A stretch of 64,000 nucleotides of DNA from assembly GCA_016786845.1 (NCBI GenBank), contig JAEUVB010000002.1, forward strand, positions 28,211-92,210. Direction: 5' to 3'. The stretch is from Chitinophagaceae bacterium. GTDB taxonomy: Bacteria > Bacteroidota > Bacteroidia > Chitinophagales > Chitinophagaceae. Positions 45,777 to 53,759 of this stretch are shown in pieces (position 1 is the stretch's first letter; every line of letters begins with the position of its first letter). The notes beneath the pieces are model-generated. The model had not been told where the DNA came from. It saw only the letters and a list, made by a program, of their open reading frames with translations, and made no database searches. A program made the position numbers and the translations under genes.

Positions 45777-46895
45777 TTAATTGAAGATGACTTTGTCGCC
45801 TTCATTCAATTCTTCAAATCCTGTCGTAACCACTTTATCGTCCAGATTCAGGCCATTCAGAATTTCTGCCTTACCCATATAGGTATTCCCGAGGGAAACA
45901 GATTGCATGTGGGCTTTATTTTCGGCATCAATGACAAATACAAAATCTCCTTTGTCGGTCCGTTGAATTACACCTATAGGTAAAACAAAAGCACGACTAT
46001 TCTGATACGTAGCAATCTTTACTTGAGCAGTCATGTTCGGTTGGTATTTCGAATTGGACGGCAAAGGAATATAGGCTGTGAAAGTTCTGGTTTCCGGTTT
46101 GATCAAACGTTCAGCATAATAAATTTTAGTAACGAGCGAATCATGAATGTCGGAGAACATCACCATGACCGGACTCCCTGTGCGAACGATACCTGCATAG
46201 TTTTCAGCTACCTCAGCTTTGATTTTCAATTTTCCGGTATTGATAATTTTAATCACCGGTGGCGCTACAGGATTTGCAAATGATTGACCGACCGTTGCAT
46301 TTACCGCATCGACGACACCATTGATGGGAGAATATACATTGAACGAACTCTTCTGAGCAACACTGGTTTCTTTCTGTTTGATGAGGGCCTCATACTGATT
46401 TTTCATGGTCAGGAGTTGAACCTCTGTACCAATCTCTTGTTCCCAAAGTCTTTTTTGTTTGTCATACAATGTCTTTGCAAATGCGATTTGTTGATCTATC
46501 TGAGCCATGCCGCGGTCTATGGTTTCGCTACGCAATGTGGCGACTACTTGACCTTTACGGACATATTGTCCGGGTCTTACCAAAATAGATTCAATGATGC
46601 CCGGCATTTCCGGAATGGCATTAACGACTTCATCGATATCTACACGACCTTGCACATCGATATAATTGTTGAAGACAGAGGGTGTCATTGAGGTGATTTC
46701 TACCGGCACAACGCGGGCAGAATCTTTTTTTGGATTAGCAGCTTCAAGTGCAGCAATTTTATCCTGAATTTCTTTTTGTTGTTTTTTCAATTCAATCAAG
46801 TCATTCTTTTTGTTGCCCGATTTGTCTCCGGATCCACAGGAGACCATAAAGAGGATGCTAAAGAAAGACAAGGTGATAATGATCGATGATTTCAT
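45777..46895 (-). CDS. RND efflux periplasmic adaptor lipoprotein
   Basis: 372 residues. A lipoprotein signal (SILFMVSCGSGDKSGNKK, lipobox Cys near residue 20) anchors it to the inner membrane. A coiled coil (LIELKKQQKEIQDKIAALEA) and the barrel-sandwich halves (EMPGIIESILVRPGQYVRKGQVVATL; FNVYSPINGVVDAVNATVGQSFA) are visible, with a beta-barrel and membrane-proximal domain at the C-terminus. It links the permease to the TolC channel. The gap to the permease gene is 69 bp and to tolC 34 bp. Confidence 0.93.
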   Translation of the reverse strand: MKSSIIITLSFFSILFMVSCGSGDKSGNKKNDLIELKKQQKEIQDKIAALEAANPKKDSARVVPVEITSMTPSVFNNYIDVQGRVDIDEVVNAIPEMPGIIESILVRPGQYVRKGQVVATLRSETIDRGMAQIDQQIAFAKTLYDKQKRLWEQEIGTEVQLLTMKNQYEALIKQKETSVAQKSSFNVYSPINGVVDAVNATVGQSFANPVAPPVIKIINTGKLKIKAEVAENYAGIVRTGSPVMVMFSDIHDSLVTKIYYAERLIKPETRTFTAYIPLPSNSKYQPNMTAQVKIATYQNSRAFVLPIGVIQRTDKGDFVFVIDAENKAHMQSVSLGNTYMGKAEILNGLNLDDKVVTTGFEELNEGDKVIFN

Positions 46896-46929
46896 ATCTG
46901 TAGTATAATGTTTGAGTGATCGTTTTTAT

Positions 46930-48321
46930 TTATTTAAGAAGACCTAAAGATTTTTTAAAATCAATTTTAGCAATGATGGCCTCATAGAGAGAATTGAAAT
47001 AATTTGTTTGGGCATCTTTTAGGGCTGTTTCAGCTTGAAGTATTTCAATATTGGTTCCTACTCCTTCTTTGTATTTTTTCTGAGCGATGGTGAATACTTT
47101 CTGTGCCAGATCAATATTTTTTTGTTGGCTCTCCAAAGACATAAGGCTATTTTTCAATTGGGTTCTTGCATTGCTGCTTTCTAAATCCACTGCTTGTTTG
47201 AAAGCCTCCATATCATTATCATTTTTCAGGATATTGATACGGGCCTGATGCATTTTGGCCCTGCGTGTATTACCGTCATAAATGGGCAGACTTGCACTCA
47301 ACACGAAAGCACCGGTTGGGAAATAGGGTAACGTAAAGAGTTCTTTAAAGGCGATCGTTTGTGTGGCATAACTACCCGAAACCACAGCAGCGACAGTCGG
47401 TAAATATCCTTTCTGATAGCGCTCCTCGTCGTAAGAGTTCAGTTTTTTAACCGTCTGCAGTAAATTCATTTCCACACGGTTATTATAATCGGTCACCCGA
47501 TCCAGTTCAAGATCTTTTTTGACTTCGTCAATATTCAAATCACCGTTTAGTGTGATGTTATTTTGTAATGGCATACCCATTTGAAATTTCAAAAGGGCAT
47601 AACTCAAATCGACCAAGTTGCGAATTTTATCCTTTTCCGTTTGCAGATTATTTTTTTGAACGGTTAGACGATCTGCGTCTATTTTTTCTGCAAATCCTTC
47701 ATCAAAGAGCTTACTGGTCATTGTTTCTAATGATTGTAACAAATTGATATTTTCATCCAGCAGGGCGATGCGTTTTTCAGCGATGATGCAATTATAGTAT
47801 GCTTTGGAAACGGATACTCTCAATTCTTCTTCCGTTCTTTTGGTATTCAGGGCAGAAAGTTCTTCAAGTGATTTTCTGGCTTTCAAGGCTACAAATACAC
47901 CTGCATCAAAGAGTAACTGGGATGCTTGTATGCCGGCAGACACATTTAAAGGCAACCCAAATTGCGCTTCACTATACTTTTCTTTCGGTTTCTTCTGATA
48001 CTCAATAAAAGCCTGTGTATCTATTTTGAAAAAGCTCAGGCTGGAAGAAAAGTCAAAAGCTCCGGCATCGATACGTTGTTTGGGTAATACAAATAGATAC
48101 TGAAATTGACCGGAGGCACTCACCTGAGGTCTGGCTATTCCAAGAATCTCCTTGTTTTTCTCTAGTTGGAGTTGTTCATCCAACAAGGCGCCTTTAATTT
48201 TAGTTTGATTTTTCATTGCATACCGGATGCAATCTTCAAGGGAGTAAGAATTGCTTTCTTGTGCCAAAGCCACATGGGAGAGGAGTAGCACTAACGCGAA
48301 GAATGAATAACGTTTCAGCAT
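46930..48321 (-). CDS. TolC-family outer-membrane efflux channel protein
   Basis: 463 residues with a cleavable signal peptide (MLKRYSFFALVLLLSHVALAQ) and the two-fold repeat of long helices and short strands of outer-membrane efflux proteins: YSLEDCIRYAMKNQTKIKGALLDEQLQLEKNKEILGIARPQVSASGQFQY, QLLFDAGVFVALKARKSLEELSALN, and in the second half ARINILKNDNDMEAFKQAVDLESSNARTQLKNSL and KKYKEGVGTNIEILQAETALKDAQTNYFNSLYEAI. It forms the exit duct of the RND pump encoded downstream. It starts 9 bp after the tetR stop, so expression is tied to the regulator. Confidence 0.94.
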   Translation of the reverse strand: MLKRYSFFALVLLLSHVALAQESNSYSLEDCIRYAMKNQTKIKGALLDEQLQLEKNKEILGIARPQVSASGQFQYLFVLPKQRIDAGAFDFSSSLSFFKIDTQAFIEYQKKPKEKYSEAQFGLPLNVSAGIQASQLLFDAGVFVALKARKSLEELSALNTKRTEEELRVSVSKAYYNCIIAEKRIALLDENINLLQSLETMTSKLFDEGFAEKIDADRLTVQKNNLQTEKDKIRNLVDLSYALLKFQMGMPLQNNITLNGDLNIDEVKKDLELDRVTDYNNRVEMNLLQTVKKLNSYDEERYQKGYLPTVAAVVSGSYATQTIAFKELFTLPYFPTGAFVLSASLPIYDGNTRRAKMHQARINILKNDNDMEAFKQAVDLESSNARTQLKNSLMSLESQQKNIDLAQKVFTIAQKKYKEGVGTNIEILQAETALKDAQTNYFNSLYEAIIAKIDFKKSLGLLK

Positions 48322-48330
48322 AAAATTCTT

Positions 48331-48945
48331 TTATTTTTTAAGTTTACTTAAATAAGCGGTAATCAATTTGTGGCCTTTCAAAGTGGCTACACCATACACA
48401 TAGTTTGAAAAGATTTCTGTATTGACTTTAACAATATTGTATTTTTCCTGAGGGAATAAATTGTTCTGAAATACGATCATGGCAGATTCCATGCGAAAAC
48501 GGGTAATAATGTCGATATCAATATCATCCCGATATAAGCCTTCAGCAATTCCTTGTCGGAGATTGTCACTGATACAATGATACAAGTAAGATTCTTTATG
48601 TTGTTGAAGGTAGCGATAGGCCTCAGGATAATGTCTCTGCAGGTCGATATAACAAACAGGATTAAGTCCTCTTACCATCCGTTCCATGATCACGAGAATA
48701 CTGATGATCTGATCTACGGCATTTTTTGATTTTTTGAAGGCCTCTTCGGTTTCGCATTCGTTGGTCGCCAGCATATGTTTGACACTTTCTAAGACCAGTT
48801 CATCTTTGTCGGCAAATAATTCATACAAGGTTTTTTTGGAAACTCCTGTATGCCTGGCCAGGTCTTCCATGGTCACATGCTTAAAGCCATATTGCCTGAA
48901 TTGATTGTAAGCGGCAATAATAATTTCCTGTCTGGGATCTTTCAC
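48331..48945 (-). CDS. TetR/AcrR family regulator of the efflux operon
   Basis: 204 residues starting at a GTG (48945, KDPRQEIIIAAYNQFRQYGFKHVTMEDLARHTGVSKKTLYELFADKDELV), the classical N-terminal TetR helix-turn-helix. The C-terminal two thirds form the helical ligand-binding domain (MLATNECETEEAFKKSKNAVDQIISILVIMERMVRG). It leads the operon tetR-tolC-adaptor-permease, so it probably represses its own transcription until an effector binds. A 7-bp inverted repeat (48959-48986) lies at its promoter and is the likely operator. Confidence 0.93.
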   Translation of the reverse strand: MKDPRQEIIIAAYNQFRQYGFKHVTMEDLARHTGVSKKTLYELFADKDELVLESVKHMLATNECETEEAFKKSKNAVDQIISILVIMERMVRGLNPVCYIDLQRHYPEAYRYLQQHKESYLYHCISDNLRQGIAEGLYRDDIDIDIITRFRMESAMIVFQNNLFPQEKYNIVKVNTEIFSNYVYGVATLKGHKLITAYLSKLKK

Positions 48946-48949
48946 GATG

Positions 48950-48957
48950 CAAACCTA
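48950..48957 (-). promoter_or_regulatory. TAnnTTTG element before tetR
   Basis: Reverse-strand TAGGTTTG matches the -7 consensus and ends four bases before the GTG start. The expected -33 region is covered by the inverted repeat at 48959-48986. Confidence 0.4.
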
Positions 48958-48958
48958 T

Positions 48959-48986
48959 GGAAACTATTTGAATAAAAAAAGTTTCC
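48959..48986 (-). promoter_or_regulatory. TetR operator candidate
   Basis: GGAAACT (48959-48965) and AGTTTCC (48980-48986) are perfect 7-bp arms with a 14-nt AT-rich spacer, lying 2 bp upstream of the promoter element. The 28-bp length suits two TetR dimers or one long site. Confidence 0.45.
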
Positions 48987-49027
48987 GTAGTATAAATGGT
49001 TTCTATTCGGGATAGGAGGGCGAAAGG

Positions 49028-50329
49028 CTATTTCTTGCGGAAGAATAACCTTAGAGGTACACCGGTATAATTAAAATGCGAGCGCAGTTTGTTCTCAAGA
49101 AAGTTCTTATAAGCCTCTTTGATTTCTTCCGGATGGTTACAATAAAATGCAAAAGATGGCACGGCAACAGGCAATTGTTGCATATACTTAATGGAAACGG
49201 GATTGCCACGGTAGAACGGCGGCGGATAATGCTGAATTTCCTTCAACATGATCTCGTTGAGTTTGGAGGTCGCTATTTTTTGTTGGCGTTGTTCAAATAT
49301 TTTCAGCGTTTCCTCAATGGCACGATGTATTCTTTGTTTTTCCGTAGCAGAAATAAAGATGATTGGAACATCCGTAAATGGTGCAATTTTTTCCCGTATC
49401 GCAATTTCTTCCTTTTTGGAGGTCATGGTTTCTTTTTCAACCAAATCCCACTTATTGACCAATATGATGATGCCCTTTCCCTTGCGTGTGGCCAAACTAA
49501 AAATATTCACATCCTGAGACGTAAATCCTTTGGTGGCGTCTACCATCAGCATACAAACATCGGCTTCTTCGAGTGCCTTTACCGCGCGTATGGTCGAATA
49601 AAATTCGAGGTCGTCTTTTTCTTTATTCTTTTTCCGTAATCCTGCAGTATCAATAAGGATGAACTCCTTTCCAAACAAATCGTAATGGGTGTGAATGCTG
49701 TCGCGGGTTGTACCGGCAATCTCAGACACAATATTTCGTTCTTCACCCACCATGGCGTTAAGTAAAGAAGATTTACCGGCATTCGGTTGACCGATAATCG
49801 CAATTTTTGGTAATTCGGTATTCAATATTTCACCCTCATCCACCATATGGCTGGTGATTTCGTCCATCAAATCCCCGGTTCCTGATCCGGAAAGCGAAGA
49901 AATGAAATGAAGATTTTCAAGACCTAAGGCATAAAATTCAACGCCATCTATTTGGCGACGACTGTTATCTACCTTATTGACTACCACGATGACGGGCTTT
50001 TGACTTTTGCGTAAATGTGCTGCAAACTCTTCATCAAGAGGGGTTATCCCGGTAGACACATCCACAACAAACAAAATAACATTGGCCTCAGAAAGTGCGA
50101 TATCCACCTGTTTGCGAATCTCCCGCTCAAACACATCATCACTGTTGGCTACATAACCACCGGTATCGATTACATGAAAGGTCTTTCCATTCCATTCACT
50201 TTCACCATATTGGCGATCGCGGGTGACACCACTTTCATCATCAACAATGGCTTTTCTTTCACCAATTAATCGATTAAAGAGTGTTGATTTTCCTACATTC
50301 GGACGGCCTACGATAGCTACTGTATACAT
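49028..50329 (-). CDS. der: Ribosome-assembly GTPase Der (EngA)
   Basis: 433 residues with two successive G domains. The first has GRPNVGKSTLFNRL, DTGG and NKVD; the second, from about residue 175, has GQPNAGKSSLLNAM, DTAGLRKK and NKWD. The C-terminal KH-like domain (HYPPPFYRGNPVSIKYMQQLPVAVPSFAFYCNHPEEIKEAYKNFLENKLR) is present. Der acts in 50S subunit maturation. The gene follows tRNA-fMet and its terminator on the same strand, and another GTPase of ribosome assembly, Era, is divergent beyond the tRNA. Confidence 0.97.
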   Translation of the reverse strand: MYTVAIVGRPNVGKSTLFNRLIGERKAIVDDESGVTRDRQYGESEWNGKTFHVIDTGGYVANSDDVFEREIRKQVDIALSEANVILFVVDVSTGITPLDEEFAAHLRKSQKPVIVVVNKVDNSRRQIDGVEFYALGLENLHFISSLSGSGTGDLMDEITSHMVDEGEILNTELPKIAIIGQPNAGKSSLLNAMVGEERNIVSEIAGTTRDSIHTHYDLFGKEFILIDTAGLRKKNKEKDDLEFYSTIRAVKALEEADVCMLMVDATKGFTSQDVNIFSLATRKGKGIIILVNKWDLVEKETMTSKKEEIAIREKIAPFTDVPIIFISATEKQRIHRAIEETLKIFEQRQQKIATSKLNEIMLKEIQHYPPPFYRGNPVSIKYMQQLPVAVPSFAFYCNHPEEIKEAYKNFLENKLRSHFNYTGVPLRLFFRKK

Positions 50330-50345
50330 TGAAACTTGATTTAAT

Positions 50346-50381
50346 AAAAAAAGGTGTTATATCTTTTGCCGATGTAACACC
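50346..50381 (-). terminator. Rho-independent terminator after tRNA-fMet
   Basis: GGTGTTATATC (50353-50363) and GATGTAACACC (50371-50381) form an 11-bp stem (one G-T wobble) with a 7-nt loop. On the reverse strand it is followed by seven T (50352-50346). It lies between tRNA-fMet and der, so der needs its own promoter or read-through. Confidence 0.85.
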
Positions 50382-50397
50382 AATTCCTTCGATTTTG

Positions 50398-50469
<72 letters not shown>

Positions 50470-50472
50470 GCG

Positions 50473-50502
50473 CAAAGGTATGTAAAAAAAGATCTTAACC
50501 AA
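50473..50502 (-). promoter_or_regulatory. Candidate promoter of tRNA-fMet
   Basis: On the reverse strand TTG (50502-50500), a 19-nt spacer and TACCTTTG (50480-50473) match the Bacteroidota consensus well. Only three bases lie between it and the first base of the tRNA, so the 5' leader would be nil or the true start lies elsewhere. Confidence 0.5.
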
Positions 50503-50513
50503 GAGCTTCTTGT

Positions 50514-50521
50514 TATCTTTG
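50514..50521 (+). promoter_or_regulatory. TAnnTTTG element 5 nt before era
   Basis: TATCTTTG matches the -7 consensus; the era ATG begins after five bases, which predicts a leaderless or nearly leaderless transcript. No -33 match is seen. Confidence 0.4.
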
Positions 50522-50526
50522 TCCTA

Positions 50527-51402
50527 ATGAGTGAATTTAAAAGCGGATTTGTAGGCATTTTCGGAAAGCCTAATGCAGGGAAGTCAACCCTCATGAATGC
50601 ATTATTGGGCGAAAAGCTCGCTATCGTCTCTCCAAAGGCCCAAACCACGCGAAATAAAATTCTGGGTATTTTAACTGAAAAGAATTATCAAATCATTTTT
50701 TCAGATACACCGGGCATTCTTAAGTCCAATTATAAACTCCACGACCGGATGATGAAGGAGGTTGACGCAGTGAAACAAGGGACAGATGTGGTGCTATTTA
50801 TCGTCGATGTCAAAGATGATCCGGAAGAATTGATGCTATTACTGGATGGCTTAAAAACGAATCAACCGGTGGTGATCGCCATCAATAAGATTGATAAAGG
50901 CAAACCGGTACAAATTGAACGAGTCAGAAATTTATTTTCGACCCATAAGCATGTCAAAAGCATCTTGGAAATCTCTGCATTAAATCGAACCCATCTCGAT
51001 CTTTTGCTTCAAGAAATCGTAAAACTCCTGCCCGCCATGCCGGCTTATTATGATGAAGATACCCTGACCGATAAACCGATGCGCTTTTTTGTTGCAGAAA
51101 TGATACGTGAAAAATTATTCTTTTTGCTCGATGAGGAATTACCCTATCACACTGCCGTCGTGGTTTCTCAGTATCAGGAAAAGGATACCCTCACAAAAAT
51201 TGTTGCAGAAATTGTCGTGAGCCGTGAATCTCAAAAGGCCATTCTGATCGGCAAAGGGGGTAGCATGATCAAACAGATTGGACAAGATGCGAGGAAGGAT
51301 ATTGAAGCCTTCATTGATCGCAAAGTCTTTCTGGAGTTACATGTGAAGGTGCGTAAAGACTGGCGTAATAATGATCTCTATCTGAAAGAATATGGATATT
51401 GA
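50527..51402 (+). CDS. era: Ribosome-assembly GTPase Era
   Basis: 291 residues from the ATG at 50527 (MSEFKSGFVGIFGKPNAGKSTLMNALLGEKLAIVS). The frame is open further upstream but only into the opposite-strand tRNA. G motifs are GKPNAGKS, DTPG, NKID and SALN. The C-terminal KH domain has VVSRESQKAILIGKGGSMIKQIGQDARKDIEAFIDRKVFLELHVKVRKDWR. Era binds the 3' end of 16S rRNA and checks 30S maturation. It lies next to tRNA-fMet and der, giving a small translation-related group, and is followed by an unrelated PLP enzyme. Confidence 0.97.
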   Translation: MSEFKSGFVGIFGKPNAGKSTLMNALLGEKLAIVSPKAQTTRNKILGILTEKNYQIIFSDTPGILKSNYKLHDRMMKEVDAVKQGTDVVLFIVDVKDDPEELMLLLDGLKTNQPVVIAINKIDKGKPVQIERVRNLFSTHKHVKSILEISALNRTHLDLLLQEIVKLLPAMPAYYDEDTLTDKPMRFFVAEMIREKLFFLLDEELPYHTAVVVSQYQEKDTLTKIVAEIVVSRESQKAILIGKGGSMIKQIGQDARKDIEAFIDRKVFLELHVKVRKDWRNNDLYLKEYGY

Positions 51403-51453
51403 TCATGCAGGTCCACTTGCTTTCCTGGTTGATTGATCTACAAAAGATTTATA

Positions 51454-52329
51454 ATGAATTTATCCATGTTTGATGCCAAACCGATCATAACCTCTATTCA
51501 AGTTGCCGGTATATCGAATGCCATCGATGTGCTCAGACTTGATTTAGTGCACCCCTTGATCTCAGGAAACAAATGGTATAAGCTGAAGTATAATTTACAA
51601 GAAGCACAGAAAAATGGGTACAAAGAATTGCTTTCGTTTGGTGGGGCTTATTCCAATCATTTGCATGCATTGGCTTATGCAGCCCATCTTCACGGGATGA
51701 AGAGTATCGGTATCGTAAGAGGCGAAACCCTTGAAAATCCAACACTGGATGATTGCCGGCAATGGGGTATGCAATTACACACCTTCTCACGGCAAAAATA
51801 CCGGATGAAAAAAGAGCCGCAAATCTTAAACGAATTACATGCACAGTTTCCGGAGGCCTACATCATTCCGGAAGGAGGAGATAATGAAGACGGATTAAAA
51901 GGTTGTCGGGAGATATTAATGGGAATTGATTTGTCTGAATATGATGTCATTGCTTGTGCAGTCGGCACCGGTACCACACTCTGTGGCATTGCCGATACGG
52001 TACCTGATCATATCAAGGTATTAGGATTCGCAGCGATGAAAAATGATTCTACGCTCCGGGAGCACATTCACAAACGATCTTCACATCCTGACATACATTT
52101 GGTTTTTGATGAAATATTTGGAGGATTTGGAAGACTTACATCTGAATTACAAGCTTACATGCATCAATTCATAAAAGAATATGGATTTGAGCTTGACCGT
52201 GTCTATACCGCTAAAATGATGGCCAACCTTACGGCATTATTCGCCGCGGGATCATTGGATGCAAGTGCAAGGGTATTAGCCATTCATACCGGGGGCTTGC
52301 AAGGAAATCGAAGCCTTTCCGGAAGATAA
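51454..52329 (+). CDS. PLP-dependent ACC deaminase/D-cysteine desulfhydrase family protein
   Basis: 291 residues from the ATG at 51454. The PLP Lys is in LISGNKWYKLKYNL near residue 44. GGAYSNHLHALAYAAHLHGMKSIGIVRGE and IPEGGDNEDGLKGCREI with the phosphate-contacting GTGTTLCG are present. Members convert 1-aminocyclopropane-1-carboxylate, D-cysteine or related amino acids; the exact substrate cannot be assigned from these motifs. The gene lies 51 bp after era in the same direction and 46 bp before a secreted protein gene; a shared transcript is possible. Confidence 0.88.
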   Translation: MNLSMFDAKPIITSIQVAGISNAIDVLRLDLVHPLISGNKWYKLKYNLQEAQKNGYKELLSFGGAYSNHLHALAYAAHLHGMKSIGIVRGETLENPTLDDCRQWGMQLHTFSRQKYRMKKEPQILNELHAQFPEAYIIPEGGDNEDGLKGCREILMGIDLSEYDVIACAVGTGTTLCGIADTVPDHIKVLGFAAMKNDSTLREHIHKRSSHPDIHLVFDEIFGGFGRLTSELQAYMHQFIKEYGFELDRVYTAKMMANLTALFAAGSLDASARVLAIHTGGLQGNRSLSGR

Positions 52330-52375
52330 ATTGGATCAATAGATCAAATTAATTTTAATACCTTCGCAAACATAA

Positions 52376-53101
52376 TTGATACTTGTGATTCGATTTCGTA
52401 TACTCATTGTCATCCTGTTATTTTCTTTACAAGCACGCAGCCAACCGGAGTTGCCGGCTATGAATTTGGTGACCGAAAAAGCATTTAATATCCTGAAGTG
52501 TACGGTTCAATTTGATGGGGTGAGATCCATTGCCGTGCAGCGATCTGCAGATAGTATTCGGAATTTTATAACGATTGCAACTACGAATGCCCCTAAAAAA
52601 GGATTGTTTTCATATATCGATAAACATCCGACAGTGGGTATGAACTATTACAGACTATCCGTCATCTTTGCCGGTGATGTGGAATGGTTTAGCAATACTT
52701 ATAAGGTTTTTCTCGATTCCGCTATTTTGGCGAAGTCCTTGAAAGAAAGTATTGAAACCGGTACCAGCAAGGCTAAACTACCGGATCCGGGTTCCGCAGA
52801 TTCAAATACTCCTAGTGAAGAAAAATCTAAAAACCCGAAGGACTTTTACTACACGCCTTCTTCCAGAGTGTATACTAATCCATACACCGGACATATCAAT
52901 ATCAATTTAGAGGATGCCCGTACCCATAAATATTCGATTCGATTCTTAGATCCGGATAAAAATGAAGTCTTGAGAATTTCCAGAGCGACAAAATCATTTT
53001 TAGTACTCGATAAGAATAATTTCAATGCCCGGGGGATATACCATTTCCAACTATACGATGGCACTACACTAACCGAGACAGGTTATATTACCATTTACTA
53101 A
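52376..53101 (+). CDS. Secreted protein with T9SS-like C-terminal domain, function unknown
   Basis: 241 residues beginning at TTG 52376 (or GTG 52385). A signal peptide (IRFRILIVILLFSLQARSQ) precedes a fibronectin-like beta domain (FNILKCTVQFDGVRSIAVQRSADSIRNFITIAT, then PTVGMNYYRLSVIFAGDVEWFSNTYKV). A polar linker rich in Ser, Lys and Pro follows (about 135-160). The C-terminal 80 residues (SRVYTNPYTGHININLED, KYSIRFLDPDKNEVLRI, FNARGIYHFQLYDGTTLTETGYITIY) resemble a T9SS sorting domain. I do not recognise a specific family. The lack of an ATG in the first 28 codons makes the non-ATG start necessary for the signal peptide. Confidence 0.75.
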   Translation: MILVIRFRILIVILLFSLQARSQPELPAMNLVTEKAFNILKCTVQFDGVRSIAVQRSADSIRNFITIATTNAPKKGLFSYIDKHPTVGMNYYRLSVIFAGDVEWFSNTYKVFLDSAILAKSLKESIETGTSKAKLPDPGSADSNTPSEEKSKNPKDFYYTPSSRVYTNPYTGHININLEDARTHKYSIRFLDPDKNEVLRISRATKSFLVLDKNNFNARGIYHFQLYDGTTLTETGYITIY

Positions 53102-53120
53102 ACGTAAATAATATAAGCAT

Positions 53121-53149
53121 AAAAAAAGACCGGAATAAACCGGCCTTTC
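53121..53149 (-). terminator. Rho-independent terminator of the 164-residue gene
   Basis: On the reverse strand AAGGCCGG, loop TTTATT, CCGGTCTT and a run of seven T form a strong intrinsic terminator (G-T wobble in the stem). It lies 20 bp after the stop at 53170. In the forward direction the stem has an A-C mismatch and no T-tract. Confidence 0.8.
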
Positions 53150-53169
53150 AATTTCAAATTATTTATTGG

Positions 53170-53664
53170 TTAGATGATCTCGCAATATTGGAGGTCATAG
53201 AATCCAAGGATTTCAGTGGCATAGTCTTCCGTGAAATAAACTTTAGCACCGTATTTTCCAAAAACCGGATATTTATCTTGTTCTCCGTTTTCTTTGGTCT
53301 TAAAGTTATAACCTACTAAAAACAATTTAGGTTCTTCCTTCATTTTGATTTTGTAGATTCTGCGGTGAGTTGCTGTTTTCAGCCATTCGATGATGGGTTC
53401 AGCTTCAAATTCCTGAATTTTTTGAAGCTTCACTCGGTAAAGCTCTTTACCCTGATCGTAATGGTCTGTAAAGATGAGATTGAAATTATGAACATAGCAG
53501 GCCAAACAGTAATCATCTTTAATCACTGCCGGTGTCTCCATATCCCCTATGATTTCAACGTCAAGTCCAAGTTTTTCCCAAAATTTTGCGAGTCGGAAAT
53601 TTCTCTTTTGAATCGTTTGCTTCAGATCCTTATCCATCTGACGCTTCATGATCGTGCGTTCCAT
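53170..53664 (-). CDS. Hypothetical cytoplasmic protein, 164 residues
   Basis: A charged protein without signal peptide or membrane segment, beginning MERTIMKRQMDKDLKQTIQKRNFRLAKFWEKLGLDVEIIGD. A beta-rich middle (VKLQKIQEFEAEPIIEWLKTATHRRIYKIKMKEEPKLFLVGYNF) and three Cys (YCLACYV, YCEII) are the only notable traits. I do not recognise the family. It is a single gene with its own strong terminator (53121-53149), 95 bp downstream of feoB in the same direction, so it could also be co-transcribed with feoB. The clean frame and the terminator support a real gene. Confidence 0.7.
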   Translation of the reverse strand: MERTIMKRQMDKDLKQTIQKRNFRLAKFWEKLGLDVEIIGDMETPAVIKDDYCLACYVHNFNLIFTDHYDQGKELYRVKLQKIQEFEAEPIIEWLKTATHRRIYKIKMKEEPKLFLVGYNFKTKENGEQDKYPVFGKYGAKVYFTEDYATEILGFYDLQYCEII

Positions 53665-53759
53665 AATTGTGTTTTTAGTGTTTTAGACCTATCATGCAAA
53701 TATAGTTATTTGGTTGATAATATTGTGTAAACAAAATCTCCAAAGATTTCGGATAATTA

